From: Staphylococcus lutrae
Lineage (GTDB): Bacteria > Bacillota > Bacilli > Staphylococcales > Staphylococcaceae
Length of the DNA: 64,000 bases
Direction of reading: 5' to 3'
NCBI RefSeq assembly: GCF_002101335.1
Contig: NZ_CP020773.1
Location: 2,108,001 to 2,172,000 of the forward strand
This document shows, piece after piece, positions 1-7,624 of the stretch (positions within the stretch are counted from its first letter, which is position 1; each line of letters begins with the position of its first letter). The notes under the pieces are model-generated. The model searched no databases, had not been told where the DNA came from, and worked only from the letters and a program-made list of their open reading frames with translations. The position numbers were made by a program, and so were the translations under genes.

Positions 1-282
1 CAATGGAGTAACCAAGCTGTGTTCTTTACACGTCAATTATGGAACATGCTTGTGTTAGCACGTGTCATTACTATCGGTGCCTATAATCGTAATGAGTCTC
101 GTGGCGCACACTACAAGCCAGAATTCCCAGAAAGAAATGACGATGAGTGGTTAAAACATACAATTGCTGAATATAAAGGGCCTGATGCGGCGCCAGAATT
201 CACATATAAGCCGGTTGACGTGAGCTTAATCCCACCTCGTAAACGTGACTACACAAGTAAGTCAAAAGGGGGTAAAAAATAA
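1..282 (+). CDS. sdhA: Succinate dehydrogenase flavoprotein subunit, C-terminal part
   Basis: The reading frame is open from base 1, so this is the 3' end of a gene that starts outside the window. About 93 residues remain. The stretch ends with the Arg-rich NRNESRGAHYKPEFPERND segment and a basic Lys-rich tail. NESRGAHY is the conserved SdhA/FrdA signature near the FAD domain, where the Arg takes part in substrate binding. SdhA oxidises succinate to fumarate and passes electrons via FAD to the iron-sulfur subunit at the membrane. The stop codon overlaps the start of sdhB by one base (taATG), which indicates tight translational coupling in the sdhCAB operon. Confidence 0.96.
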   Translation, partial: QWSNQAVFFTRQLWNMLVLARVITIGAYNRNESRGAHYKPEFPERNDDEWLKHTIAEYKGPDAAPEFTYKPVDVSLIPPRKRDYTSKSKGGKK

Positions 283-1085
283 TGGCTGAAACACAAGTAA
301 AACAACAAAATCAAACGAATCCTACCAATAAAACAATCAAATTAATTATTAAACGTCAAAAAGATCAAAACTCAACACCTTATGAGGAAGGGTTTGAAAT
401 TCCTTATCGCGAGAACATGAATGTCATTGCGGCATTAATGGAAATTCGTCGTAACCCGGTTAATGATAAAGGTGAAAAAACAACACCGATTACATGGGAT
501 ATGAGTTGCTTAGAAGAAGTTTGTGGTGCATGCTCGATGGTCATTAATGGTAAGGCAAGACAATCATGTTCGGCAATTATTGACCAACTTGAACAACCGA
601 TTCGTTTAGAACCGATGAATACATTCCCGGTCATTCGTGATTTACAAGTGGATCGGACACGTATGTTCGATAACTTAAAACGTATGAAAGCATGGATACC
701 TATCGATGGAACTTATGACTTAGGCCCTGGTCCACGTATGCCAGAGAAAAAGCGCCAAACCGCATATGAATTATCAAAATGTATGACATGTGGTGTTTGT
801 TTAGAAGTGTGTCCTAACGTTACCAAAACAAATGATTTTGTAGGCGCACAAGCTATTTCACAAGTCCGTTTATTTAACTTACATCCGACGGGAGCGATGA
901 CAAAAGATGAACGTTTAAATGCATTGATGGATCAAGGTGGCTTACAGGCATGTGGGAACTCACAAAACTGTGTTCAAGCTTGTCCTAAAGGTATTCCATT
1001 GACAACTTCGATTGCAGCGTTGAACCGTGAGACATCTTTTCATATGTTTAAATCATTTTTTGGGTCAGATCATGAAGTTGAATAA
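282..1085 (+). CDS. sdhB: Succinate dehydrogenase iron-sulfur subunit
   Basis: A 267-residue protein of normal SdhB length. It carries the plant-type ferredoxin cysteines for the 2Fe-2S cluster (CLEEVCGACSM, then a fourth Cys in the RQSCSA segment). The C-terminal half has the two clusters CMTCGVCLEVCP and CGNSQNCVQACP for the 4Fe-4S and 3Fe-4S centres. It relays electrons from SdhA to the menaquinone-reducing membrane anchor. The N-terminus is a little extended and Gln/Asn-rich. It is the last gene of the operon and a terminator hairpin follows closely. Confidence 0.97.
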   Translation: MAETQVKQQNQTNPTNKTIKLIIKRQKDQNSTPYEEGFEIPYRENMNVIAALMEIRRNPVNDKGEKTTPITWDMSCLEEVCGACSMVINGKARQSCSAIIDQLEQPIRLEPMNTFPVIRDLQVDRTRMFDNLKRMKAWIPIDGTYDLGPGPRMPEKKRQTAYELSKCMTCGVCLEVCPNVTKTNDFVGAQAISQVRLFNLHPTGAMTKDERLNALMDQGGLQACGNSQNCVQACPKGIPLTTSIAALNRETSFHMFKSFFGSDHEVE

Positions 1086-1097
1086 GGTGAATGATCA

Positions 1098-1130
1098 AGA
1101 GTCTGGGATATTTTGTCTCAGGCTCTTTTT
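1098..1130 (+). terminator. Terminator of the sdh operon
   Basis: An inverted repeat (AGAGTCTGGGA / TCTCAGGCTCT) is followed by a run of five T, 12 bases after the sdhB stop. Confidence 0.85.
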
Positions 1131-1288
1131 ATGTTAATATCTTTAAATGTTAATTCGCAAGGAAAATTTTGATGAATCAGTAAATTGGGGATATAGGAAT
1201 AAGCAAAGAAAAACAGAGCTTATTGTTCAATCCATTCACAGATATGATAAAATAAAAAACAATTACGAAAACGAATAGGATGAATAAG

Positions 1289-2086
1289 ATGAGTAGACCA
1301 ATTGGTGTGATAGATTCAGGAGTAGGCGGTCTAACAGTTGCAAAAGAAATTATGAGACAGCTCCCGAATGAAACCATTTATTATTTAGGGGATGTAGGAC
1401 GGTGCCCATACGGACCTAGAAATCAAGAAGAAGTTAAAAAATTTACAATAGAAATGTCACATTATCTTGTGCAATTTGATATTAAGATGTTAGTCATTGC
1501 GTGCAATACGGCGACAGCTGTAGCGTTAGAGCCATTGCAACAACAGTTGAAAATTCCTGTGATTGGTGTGATTGAACCTGGTGCAAGAACGGCCATCATG
1601 ACGACAAAAAATCAAAATGTGCTCGTATTGGGGACAGAGGGGACAATTAAATCAGAAGCTTATCGAATGCATATTAAGAAGATTAACCCGCATGTTGAAG
1701 TGTACGGTGTGGCGTGCCCGGGATTTGTCCCATTAGTCGAAGAAATGAAGTATAAGGATCCTACAATTACGAATATTATTATCCACCAAACTTTAAAACG
1801 CTGGCGGCAAACAGATGCGGATACGATAATTCTAGGTTGCACACATTATCCTTTGTTATATCAACCGATATTTGATTATTTTGGCAAGACGAAGACTGTC
1901 ATCTCTTCTGGGTTAGAGACAGCAAGAGAAGTCAGTGCATTATTAACTTTTAGTCATGAGCACGCACAGTATACGCCTCAACCGCAACATCGTTTTTTTG
2001 CGAATGGAGAAGTTCGCCATATGACATACATTATTCAAGAATGGCTGAATCTCAACACAACTGTGGAAAGAATTCAATTAGGATAG
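1289..2086 (+). CDS. murI: Glutamate racemase
   Basis: MurI interconverts L- and D-glutamate, supplying D-Glu for peptidoglycan. The protein begins [14 protein letters not shown], the typical racemase start. The two catalytic cysteines sit in [10 protein letters not shown] and LGCTHYPLL, and the GTEGTIKS motif is present. An ATG nine bases upstream is in frame, but it overlaps the AGGA ribosome-binding sequence, so the start at 1289 (265 aa) is preferred and matches the usual family N-terminus. It heads a murI-rdgB-yfcE unit with gaps of 11 bases or overlaps. Confidence 0.95.
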   Translation: MSRPIGVIDSGVGGLTVAKEIMRQLPNETIYYLGDVGRCPYGPRNQEEVKKFTIEMSHYLVQFDIKMLVIACNTATAVALEPLQQQLKIPVIGVIEPGARTAIMTTKNQNVLVLGTEGTIKSEAYRMHIKKINPHVEVYGVACPGFVPLVEEMKYKDPTITNIIIHQTLKRWRQTDADTIILGCTHYPLLYQPIFDYFGKTKTVISSGLETAREVSALLTFSHEHAQYTPQPQHRFFANGEVRHMTYIIQEWLNLNTTVERIQLG

Positions 2087-2097
2087 GAGTGTTTTGA

Positions 2098-2703
2098 ATG
2101 ACAGAGATTGTTATTGCATCATCTAATCAAGGAAAAATTAATGATTTTAAAGTCATTTTTTCAGATGCACGTGTCATTGGAATTAATGAATTAATCGCTG
2201 ACTTTGATGTAGAAGAAACGGGGACGACATTTGAAGAAAATGCGCGGTTAAAGTCTGAAGCGGCAGCGCAACTGCTCAACAGAACAGTTATCGCGGACGA
2301 TAGTGGATTAGAAGTTGAAGCGTTGAATGGTGAGCCAGGCGTTTATTCTGCACGTTATGCAGGATTACAAAAAAGTGATGAGGCAAATATTGAAAAAGTA
2401 TTAGAAAAATTAGGGAATGAAACAAATCGTGCAGCACGTTTTGTTTGTGTCATTAGTATGACGACAGCAGAAGGATTGACGAAGACATTTAAAGGTACAG
2501 TTGAAGGAGAAATTACATTAAGTCAAATAGGAGAAAATGGATTCGGTTATGATCCTATTTTTTTCATTCCGGAAAAACAGAAAACAATGGCGCAATTAAC
2601 TGCAGAAGAAAAATCAAACATTAGTCATCGACGTCAAGCGATTGATTTACTGAAAGCGTATATTGAAGGTGAGAAACATGATGAAGTTCATCGCAGTGAG
2701 TGA
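2098..2703 (+). CDS. rdgB: XTP/dITP pyrophosphatase (house-cleaning NTPase)
   Basis: A 201-residue HAM1/RdgB protein that hydrolyses dITP, ITP and XTP so they are not built into nucleic acid. Visible motifs are the N-terminal SSNQGKINDFK (nucleotide-binding Lys), ADDSGLEVEALNGEPGVYS with the metal-binding acidic pair, and FGYDPIFFIP. The gene follows murI by 11 bases with a good ribosome-binding site (AGGAG). Its 3' end overlaps the start of the phosphodiesterase gene. Confidence 0.95.
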   Translation: MTEIVIASSNQGKINDFKVIFSDARVIGINELIADFDVEETGTTFEENARLKSEAAAQLLNRTVIADDSGLEVEALNGEPGVYSARYAGLQKSDEANIEKVLEKLGNETNRAARFVCVISMTTAEGLTKTFKGTVEGEITLSQIGENGFGYDPIFFIPEKQKTMAQLTAEEKSNISHRRQAIDLLKAYIEGEKHDEVHRSE

Positions 2704-3193
2704 TAACCATTCAGAAGCAGGGATTTTATACGACATTTATCAAAAGCATAAAGATGCCGATGTATTTTTTCATTTAGGTGATTCAGAATTTCAATATGAT
2801 GATACAGAACTGAGTCTATTTCAACGTGTAAAAGGTAATATGGATTTTTATCCTGAATTTCCTGAGAGTTTAGTTGAGCAACAAAAAGGCTATCGTATTT
2901 TTTATACGCATGGCCATCGATATGAAGTAAATCAATCACGCCAACAATTAGCTGAAGCAGCGATTGCACATCAAAGTATGATGGCGTTATATGGTCATAC
3001 ACATGTTGCTAAATATGAGGAGATTAACGGCGTTCATGTGATTAATCCAGGCAGTATCTCTCAGTCTAGAAGTGAAATGGAAGAAACGTATGCTGAAATT
3101 GTATTGGAGGGTTCATTCGGTCATGTGCATTTTCATAACCGAAACCATGAAAGGGTAAAATCGGTATCGTTTCAATTGGAAAACAGAAATTAA
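2681..3193 (+). CDS. YfcE/MJ0936-family metallophosphoesterase
   Basis: About 170 residues with the calcineurin-like phosphoesterase pattern: SDNH near the N-terminus, HLGDSE, KGNMD, YTHGHRYEV, YGHTHV and NPGSIS. These supply the two-metal site of the YfcE family of small phosphodiesterases, whose cellular substrate is not established. Two adjacent ATGs (2678, 2681) fit the SD aaggtgag. I chose the second for its spacing of seven bases. It overlaps rdgB by 23 bases, so the two are co-expressed. Confidence 0.9.
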   Translation: MKFIAVSDNHSEAGILYDIYQKHKDADVFFHLGDSEFQYDDTELSLFQRVKGNMDFYPEFPESLVEQQKGYRIFYTHGHRYEVNQSRQQLAEAAIAHQSMMALYGHTHVAKYEEINGVHVINPGSISQSRSEMEETYAEIVLEGSFGHVHFHNRNHERVKSVSFQLENRN

Positions 3194-3209
3194 CACGATA
3201 ACATCATGA

Positions 3210-3246
3210 CACCCAGTCGAACCTACATGTAAAATTCGACTGGGTG
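3210..3246. terminator. Terminator hairpin between yfcE and the exotoxin gene
   Basis: A perfect 12-bp inverted repeat (CACCCAGTCGAA / TTCGACTGGGTG) sits between two convergent genes. It has no long T run, but its position suits a bidirectional terminator. Confidence 0.7.
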
Positions 3247-3286
3247 AAGTTTATATATTGAAGATAAATGGATTAGATGAAAGATT

Positions 3287-4009
3287 TTATTTTAAATTCA
3301 CTTCTACAGTTGCACTTTGTGGACTTTGAACATAGTGGTTTGCACGATCAGAATGTAATCTCTTACTTAAATCTACAGTATCAGTTCTACCCGCATGTTT
3401 GACTTTGATTTCACCAGCATTAATTCCATCAGTATATAATTGCTTATTCTTAATCAATGTTTCACGAACACGGAAATCTAACTCTTTTAAAGTTAATACA
3501 GGTTTATTACCAGAATAGAATTGGTATACACCAATTGTCTGTCCATTTTTATTTAATTTAAGACTTAAAGTATAGTGTTTATTTGCCGCTGTAGCTGCTG
3601 GTGTGATACCACCTGTAAAATAGTCTTCATACGACCATAAAAATTGATGCGTTGGTCGATCTTGTAATCCAAATACATCAACATACTGATTTCTTAGATT
3701 GTTAATGTTCCCCCAGCTTTCGGGTCCCCATACTTTAATGTTACCTGTCCAACCATATTTGAAGTCTACATAAATGTTGCCTTTGTCAGGACCATCTTCC
3801 TTTTGATGTAACCATTTATTCGAGAAAACTTGTACTTCTTGTGTATAGTATTTAGTTAATTCATTAATGTCAGTGACATCTTGACCAATACTATATGCTT
3901 TAGCTTCAGATGAAAAGTTGATTGCATCATCTGATAATTGTGTGGCAGCAGCACCCATGAGTAATAAACTTGTTGATAAAACTAATTTTTTTGTGAGGTT
4001 TTTTTTCAT
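3287..4009 (-). CDS. Secreted exotoxin of the superantigen-like (SSL)/TSST-1 superfamily
   Basis: A 240-residue precursor with a basic N-terminus, a hydrophobic core and a likely cleavage after AKA (residue 38). The mature part has the two-domain layout of staphylococcal superantigen-like proteins. The C-terminal beta-grasp half carries LTLKELDFRVRETLI, then TDGINAGEIKV and DLSKRLHSDR, the diagnostic positions of SSLs and TSST-1. The protein ends in a VEVNLK strand. The ribosome-binding site AAAGGAG lies nine bases before ATG. SSL genes lie in this chromosomal neighbourhood in S. aureus, which supports the assignment. Whether it is a true superantigen or an immune-evasion SSL cannot be decided from sequence. 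Confidence 0.85.
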   Translation of the reverse strand: MKKNLTKKLVLSTSLLLMGAAATQLSDDAINFSSEAKAYSIGQDVTDINELTKYYTQEVQVFSNKWLHQKEDGPDKGNIYVDFKYGWTGNIKVWGPESWGNINNLRNQYVDVFGLQDRPTHQFLWSYEDYFTGGITPAATAANKHYTLSLKLNKNGQTIGVYQFYSGNKPVLTLKELDFRVRETLIKNKQLYTDGINAGEIKVKHAGRTDTVDLSKRLHSDRANHYVQSPQSATVEVNLK

Positions 4010-4262
4010 GTTGTCAATCTCCTTTTTCTAATGTAACCAAAGTATATAATAAAATTAAAAGTTATTGAATTAATAGTATTTTAACTATATATTAAAAGAG
4101 GATTAAACGAAGAGGGGAAAATATGAAATGCTTTTTCATTTTATAATGAGATAATAAATGTAAGTGAGTGCGTATGTTGTTTAGCCAAAAAAGGGGTTAG
4201 GTGCCTAATAATCTTTTTGAATGTGACATGTCACTTAAGAATGAATGAAAAGTATAGAACCC

Positions 4263-4304
4263 AAAAAGGACTTTACTATTCAAAAATAATGAATAGCAAA
4301 GCCC
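4263..4304 (-). terminator. Terminator downstream of the PSM-epsilon-like gene
   Basis: On the minus strand a GC-ended hairpin (GGGCTTTGCTATTCA... pairing with TGAATAGTAAAGTCC) is followed by TTTTT, about 80 bases after the peptide stop. Confidence 0.75.
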
Positions 4305-4381
4305 TTGAAGGTTGAGATGATTATAAACATGTATGAATATACAATGTCAATCGTGCATCTCAAATGCGTTGGGAATTAGAT

Positions 4382-4450
4382 TTATTTCTTTTTGTTAAAT
4401 AAACCTAAAATGAATTCTACTACCTTTTTAATTAAATCAAAGATAAACAT
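4382..4450 (-). CDS. Phenol-soluble modulin, epsilon/delta-like peptide (22 aa)
   Basis: A 22-residue peptide with no leader (MFIFDLIKKVVEF then ILGLFNKKK). Hydrophobic residues alternate so as to form an amphipathic helix, and the tail is Lys-rich. This is the form of alpha-type PSMs and most resembles PSM-epsilon of coagulase-negative staphylococci. A near-ideal ribosome-binding site (AGGAGGTG) sits eight bases before ATG and a terminator hairpin follows. PSMs are exported unprocessed with formyl-Met by the Pmt ABC exporter and are cytolytic or surfactant. The gene is too short for routine gene calling. Confidence 0.85.
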   Translation of the reverse strand: MFIFDLIKKVVEFILGLFNKKK

Positions 4451-4540
4451 GTGGATTCACCTCCTACATCTTGATTTGTTTTTAGTATAAAGGATTTAAA
4501 TAAAAATGATTAAAAAATTCCTCAAGTTGTTTAATTACAA

Positions 4541-4580
4541 TCGCAACTGTTTCTTTGATAAAAGACCCAAACAGTTGCGA
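4541..4580. repeat. 12-bp perfect dyad with AAACAGTT arms upstream of the PSM-epsilon-like gene
   Basis: TCGCAACTGTTT and its exact reverse complement are separated by 16 bases. There is no T run. The arms contain AAACAGTT, which resembles the AgrA half-site ACAGTTAGG. It lies about 90 bases upstream of the PSM-epsilon-like start, in the direction of its promoter. Confidence 0.5.
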
Positions 4581-4710
4581 ATGCAAAAGTGTATGTAGAA
4601 TGTGAAATATGCTAAAAACGATAAAATAAGGAAGATTACGATTTATCGATAAATCGCATGGTGGCGTATTTGTCAAAAGGATTTTAAAAATAAAAGTTCA
4701 GATTTTAAGA

Positions 4711-4741
4711 TAAACAGGGCTAGGACATAATGCCTAACCCC
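4711..4741 (-). terminator. Probable terminator of the DUF4352-type gene
   Basis: On the minus strand GGGTTAGGC and GTCCTAGCCC form a hairpin about 20 bases after the stop. The following T run is weak. Confidence 0.5.
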
Positions 4742-4758
4742 GTTCAAATCTGTCGTAT

Positions 4759-5409
4759 TTATTTAGGATTAATTTCATAAATGTAGCGTTGAGGCGAAGT
4801 AGAGCCAAGTGGTTGGAATTCTAATTCTATTTTTTTAGCATCTCCGTTAATTGCAAAACCTTGAGAACCACTTATTTCTCTACCAGGTGATAAAGAATCA
4901 AATAACTGATCTTTAATAGGATAGGCGTTTGCTTGCTTTCCGTCTACATATAGCTTTGTATTGACACCTACTGGTATTTCTGTATCTGAATTATTTTTAA
5001 CTGTAATATCAATCTTTAACACTTTTTCGGCTTCCACATCAGCAAATTTGTTCCTTTCATCTGTGTATTTTGCACTATCTAAAGTAAAGGCGATGCCATC
5101 AATTTCTGACGTTTCCCCAACTTTCTTTTTATTATCCTCTGCTTTTCCAGATTTTTTTGTCTTCGATTGATCTTGTTTGTTATTCTTTGATGTACTTTGT
5201 TGTGTATCATCTTTATTAACTTGGTTGATATAAATAGCCGTACAAGATGAGAAGATAATGACTAAGATAATAAAAGCACCTAAACAGCCCGCACAGCCCC
5301 ATAACCAACGTTTTTTATTTTTTGAAGCTTCTTCTTTTTTATATGCTTCAAATTGTTGTTGTTGCTTTGCTAATAACTCTTCATGACTGAGCGTGTTCTT
5401 TTCCGACAT
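4759..5409 (-). CDS. Membrane-anchored protein with a DUF4352-like extracellular domain
   Basis: The protein starts MSEKNTLSHEEL. The ATG at 5409 is preceded by AAAGGGGG, and an upstream in-frame ATG lies before that ribosome site. Residues 1-35 are charged and Gln-rich. They are followed by a Cys/Trp-containing segment (WLWGCAGCLG) and one transmembrane helix (AFIILVIIFSSCTAIY). After a Ser/Lys-rich linker comes a domain of about 120 residues with a hydrophobic beta pattern (FTLDSAKYTDERN, KIDITVKNNSDTEIPVG, SLSPGREISGSQGF), as in the DUF4352/telokin-like Ig fold. The function is unknown. It is probably displayed outside the membrane. Confidence 0.75.
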   Translation of the reverse strand: MSEKNTLSHEELLAKQQQQFEAYKKEEASKNKKRWLWGCAGCLGAFIILVIIFSSCTAIYINQVNKDDTQQSTSKNNKQDQSKTKKSGKAEDNKKKVGETSEIDGIAFTLDSAKYTDERNKFADVEAEKVLKIDITVKNNSDTEIPVGVNTKLYVDGKQANAYPIKDQLFDSLSPGREISGSQGFAINGDAKKIELEFQPLGSTSPQRYIYEINPK

Positions 5410-6416
5410 TTGGATGTCCCCCTTTAAATCCATATTATATTAAACGCATAGAGCGGTTTAATTAAATCATTGCTAATCACTTTAAATGGTTCGAACGCAT
5501 CGCTAATGTTGCAGTATGCTAGGAAGCGAGCCCGCTTTATTAGTAATCATTTAAACATTGTTGTACAAATCCTAAAATCAACTTTAAAAAATAGGCAACC
5601 TCAAATTTTTTGAGATGCCATTGTTATATGCATCGATTAAGTCTTGAAAAAACATTGTTTAATGGGCGTTTAGAGTAGCGTATGCATTCCATCTGTTTGT
5701 TCATTCTCTCAATTTAAAATTGGCTGTCGTAATAGAAGGGATTTGACTATCATTTTGCATTCGGCACATGTCTTATTTTTGCGTCATACGCCTCTATGTC
5801 ATGACTATCATGATGAGATGTGAGGGTCCTTGATGTTTCATATCAATATCAATTACTTTTTCTATCATTGAGCACACGTACGGCTCGCTCAAAGTATTGA
5901 ATGAATGTTGGTGGCGTGGCTATTATCATTTGTCGATAGCGGTTTAAAAATTTACAGCAAATCTATGATTGAGTCGATCATCGAGTTTATTGAATCCTCA
6001 ATGTCTGATTTGTACATATCGAGATCAATATATCTCGAAAGTTTGATGTGTGTTTCGCGCTAGGTTGTTATTTACAAGCCTAATTATATTAGGGATTTCT
6101 CTTTTTTGCAATATTTTTTGAATTTTTAATCATTTGAGAAATTTCATAAATGATTAAAATGAGTAGATAAGATAAATATAGAAAATCAAATTAAATCAAG
6201 TACGCAATCTTAATGGCACTATCAAGAAGTTCACTGAGATTTATAAAATCCGTTGACTATTAAAAATTGGAGAATGGTAAGTAAGTTTTTATGTGTTAAT
6301 TAAGTGGCAAAATGTTTGTGCTTAGTTATTATACAGTTAAGCATGATATAACTACACTTAGGAAATTTTATGGTTTTTAAGTCTACTTTTTGTAATATTA
6401 AAACATAAAGGAGGCT
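5410..6416. other. About 1 kb without a recognisable intact gene
   Basis: There is no long open frame with a ribosome-binding site. A hairpin (GGCA...TGCC with TCAAATTTTTTGA inside) lies near 5594-5620, and a small dyad ATATCGAGATCAATATATCTCGA at about 6017-6040. On the minus strand an open stretch near 5955-6050 reads RYIDLDMYKSDIEDSINSM, and another near 5855-5935 reads IATPPTFIQYFERAVRVL. Both have normal protein composition but end at stops, suggesting a decayed gene. I do not recognise it. Confidence 0.4.
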
Positions 6417-6422
6417 ATGTTT

Positions 6423-7100
6423 TTGAAAAATAAATTTATTAAATCGATGGTAATATTATTATGCATTAGTATTGTGATTTGTAGTTTCACTTCAAGTATA
6501 ACTGTCGCAAAAGAAAATGGAAACATTCTGACAAATAAGGATGTAGAAAAAATCAAATTAAATGAAGTAACTAACCTTAACAATGTTCTCAAAAGTCTTA
6601 AATTAAGCAAACAGAATATAATTGATAATAACTACAAAATAAAACGTGAAAAAGTAGGATTCATTAATGCTAAAGATAAAGATGGAAAATATTATAATTT
6701 TTATTTAGAAGGTAATGATATAAAATATTATAGCGTATAGTATGTTAAGAAAATCAAAAATGCTATGTTTGTTTTATACGACGTAAATAAAAATTTTATT
6801 TTGAGTTCAGAAGTGAGTCAAAAAGGTGAAATTGTAGAAGAAAAATCTATTGATGACAAATCCACTTATTATAGAAGTGCCAACGTAAATAAAGCTGCGC
6901 CTAGATGGGCGTGTGTCTTTTCAAGTTATACTGCTTGTGTCGGAGTAGCATTAGGGGCGGGTGCAGCTGGCTCTTTAGTTTCTGGTCCTTTCGGTGCTGC
7001 TGCAGGATTCACTGGAGGGTTTGCATGCAGGTATGTTTTTCAAACAGCTGTTGAAAAATATGGAGGTAAAGATGCAGCTTGTAAAATTACAACCAAGTAG
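6423..7100 (+). pseudogene. Bacteriocin-like secreted precursor interrupted by an in-frame TAG (module 1)
   Basis: Two open stretches (to 6740, and 6741 onward) are in the same frame and separated only by the amber codon at 6738-6740. Read through, they give about 225 residues. This matches the 224-residue protein at 17037-17711 in length and design: signal peptide, charged Lys-rich pro-region, then a C-terminal Cys-containing hydrophobic domain. The C-terminal part has the C-x7-C motif (ACVFSSYTAC) shared with that protein, a long Gly/Ala-rich helix and two more Cys. The SD AAAGGAGG favours the TTG at 6423 rather than the ATG at 6417, which is only two bases away. Either a recent nonsense mutation or a suppressible stop would explain the layout. 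Confidence 0.65.
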
Positions 7101-7111
7101 AGGTGTTTAAA

Positions 7112-7312
7112 ATGAATAATCTAGAAGAAGCATTAAAGTCGCTAGGATGGCTAGATTTAATATTTATAATCCCTATGTTTTTATTGTTTTCATATTTGCC
7201 TGATGATAACTTCTTTTATATATTAATTAATTTAATAATTGTAATATTCTTTGGTATTGGTTTGTCACTTTCATCACATTGGTTAGTATCTTGTTTTACT
7301 AAAAAGAAATAG
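7112..7312 (+). CDS. Small two-helix membrane protein, putative immunity partner (module 1)
   Basis: A 66-residue protein with two hydrophobic segments (LIFIIPMFLLFSYL and FYILINLIIVIFFGIGLSL), a PDDN turn between them and a basic C-terminus. The ATG at 7112 follows the SD tagaggtg. The gene begins 11 bases after the bacteriocin-like gene, so they are co-transcribed. The 65-residue partner at 14456 has the same design and the same PDD turn. Bacteriocin immunity proteins are often such small membrane proteins. The role is inferred. Confidence 0.6.
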   Translation: MNNLEEALKSLGWLDLIFIIPMFLLFSYLPDDNFFYILINLIIVIFFGIGLSLSSHWLVSCFTKKK

Positions 7313-7540
7313 TATTATTTTGTCATCGAATAATAAAAAACCCCGCTTGCAATAGGTGTGGGTGTTTTAAGTGATTACAAAATGAGGGGCGTTTTTCTAT
7401 GTTTTTATAATTTCGGGGACGTTTCGGGGACGTTTAGTACAAAATACGACATTCAACCAAAGTTAACGAAATACAACAAAATACCGTCATATCAACGTTT
7501 TAAGTTACGTGATACAACGGTATAAAAACGAAATATAGCC
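7313..7540. other. Intergenic end of a degraded element, left of the att repeat
   Basis: It holds a terminator-like hairpin (ACCCCGCTTGCAATAGGTG, near 7337-7367) that is repeated almost exactly at 18100-18127 beside the right att site. It also has a direct repeat of CGGGGACGTTT (7414-7424 and 7425-7435). No gene is seen. The parallel with the right end suggests this is the cargo end of a second, older element. Confidence 0.5.
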
Positions 7541-7561
7541 AATTAGCGTCCTGGGAGGGAT
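7541..7561. repeat. Left attachment core (att) of the integrated element
   Basis: 21 bases (AATTAGCGTCCTGGGAGGGA plus T) are identical to 18255-18275, which covers the 3' end of tRNA-Arg(TCT). The integrase gene lies immediately inside. This is the duplicated core made by site-specific integration into the tRNA gene. Confidence 0.9.
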
Positions 7562-7598
7562 ACTTGAAACTCTATAACGACGGGTTTTATGGGCTTTT

Positions 7599-7624
7599 AG
7601 GTCCCTACTGGGTCCCTAAAAATT
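7599..7624. repeat. Sub-terminal repeat, left copy (GGTCCCTA...GGGTCCCTAAAAATT)
   Basis: A 26-base segment with two GGTCCCTA units is repeated at 18140-18165 with few changes, so it sits just inside both att sites. It overlaps the integrase stop codon. It could be integrase arm-type binding sites or a remnant of an earlier element. Confidence 0.5.

Noticed and set aside
4482..4676. Minus-strand 64-codon frame upstream of the PSM-epsilon-like gene
   Set aside because: No ribosome site, and it spans a perfect dyad. It is most likely promoter DNA.
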